Part shown: positions 5,795 through 6,140 of the stretch, piece after piece | Layout of the letters: each line of letters starts with the position of its first letter | Position numbering within the stretch: the stretch's first letter is position 1 | Source of the DNA: CAYMRB01 sp964392615 | GTDB lineage: Bacteria > Planctomycetota > UBA8108 | Assembly (NCBI GenBank): GCA_964392615.1 | Contig: CAYMRB010000535.1 | Coordinates: 1 to 6,140 of the forward strand | Reading direction: 5' to 3' | Length of the DNA stretch: 6,140 bases | Notes under the pieces: model-generated | Told to the model about the DNA's origin: nothing | Databases searched by the model: none | The model's input: only the letters and a program-made list of their open reading frames with translations | Translations under genes and position numbers: made by a program

Positions 5795-6140
5795 ATGAAT
5801 CTGAACGATCGGCTCGGCCGCGATTCCATCGATGAGCTGCTGCGACACCTTCAGGACCATCGAGCTCCCGCCGATCCACGCGACGAGGGCCTGCGCGATC
5901 TCCTCGAGCTAGATCTCGCCGACGATTGTGGCGACACCCACAGCGACCGCGTCGGCTCGACGCTCGAGCCCGCCGTTCTCGAGACGATTCGGCTGACGGT
6001 CCGACTCGAGCTCGGCCGACGTCTGTTGACGATCGAGGAGGCGATGCAGCTCCGTGCGGGCGACATCGTCGAGCTCGGCGCGGCGGATGCGCCCGTCGTG
6101 CTTCTCGTCGGAGAGACGCCGATCGCGCGCGGCGAGCTGC
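5795..6140 (+). CDS. fliN: Flagellar motor switch protein FliN, partial at right edge
   Basis: FliN forms the base of the C ring with FliM and is the docking point for FliH. The visible 115 codons contain a variable acidic N-terminal region of about 57 residues (with DELLRHLQDH and LLELDLADD) and then most of a SpoA domain: LTVRLELGRRLLTIEEAMQL, AGDIVELG, and the diagnostic PIARGEL close to the window edge. FliN usually ends about 20 residues after this motif, so the gene is probably nearly complete but the stop is outside the window. ATG 5795 is supported by a strong ribosome site and lies two bases after fliJ. The N-terminal part shows no FliM/CheC-like domain, favouring FliN over FliM. FliY-type fusions are unlikely for the same reason. 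Confidence 0.88.
   Translation, partial: MNLNDRLGRDSIDELLRHLQDHRAPADPRDEGLRDLLELDLADDCGDTHSDRVGSTLEPAVLETIRLTVRLELGRRLLTIEEAMQLRAGDIVELGAADAPVVLLVGETPIARGEL

Overview
This window is a run of flagellar genes from a G+C-rich bacterium, all on the + strand and packed as one operon: fliF, fliG, fliH, fliI, fliJ and the start of fliN. I infer a diderm host from the general flagellar type, but nothing in the sequence fixes the phylum. FliF, FliG and FliJ look divergent from the enteric and Thermotoga proteins, while FliI is close to canonical. Third positions are almost all G or C. The five gene ends visible in the window all use TGA.

Layout. Bases 1-182 hold no gene I can support; this leader contains G+C-rich self-complementary stretches and an unusually A/T-rich perfect inverted repeat just upstream of fliF. 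Next come fliF (MS ring, about 189-1892), a 46-base gap, fliG (switch/rotor protein, about 1939-2976), fliH (2963-4009, overlapping fliG by 14 bases), fliI (export ATPase, 4006-5337, ATGA overlap), fliJ (5334-5792, GTGA overlap) and fliN (from 5795, two bases after fliJ, running off the right edge). The overlaps and Shine-Dalgarno sequences placed inside the preceding genes point to translational coupling.

How the genes work together. FliF forms the membrane ring, its cytoplasmic end holds FliG, and FliG with FliN (and FliM, not seen here) forms the C ring that makes torque and switches direction. FliH, FliI and FliJ form the cytoplasmic ATPase complex that feeds substrates to the flagellar type III export gate; FliH also docks that complex to FliN.

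Main points of interest. fliH is split by a single in-frame TAG at 3173-3175, although the same frame continues into an uninterrupted run of ten glycines at exact four-residue spacing and then a normal FliH C-terminal domain. FliG lacks the acidic pair usually found on its torque helix. FliF carries about 106 residues of acidic, low-complexity tail after the segment that normally ends the protein. I see no mobile element, CRISPR array, RNA gene or sign of a wholly new system; the novelty lies in unusual versions of known flagellar parts.
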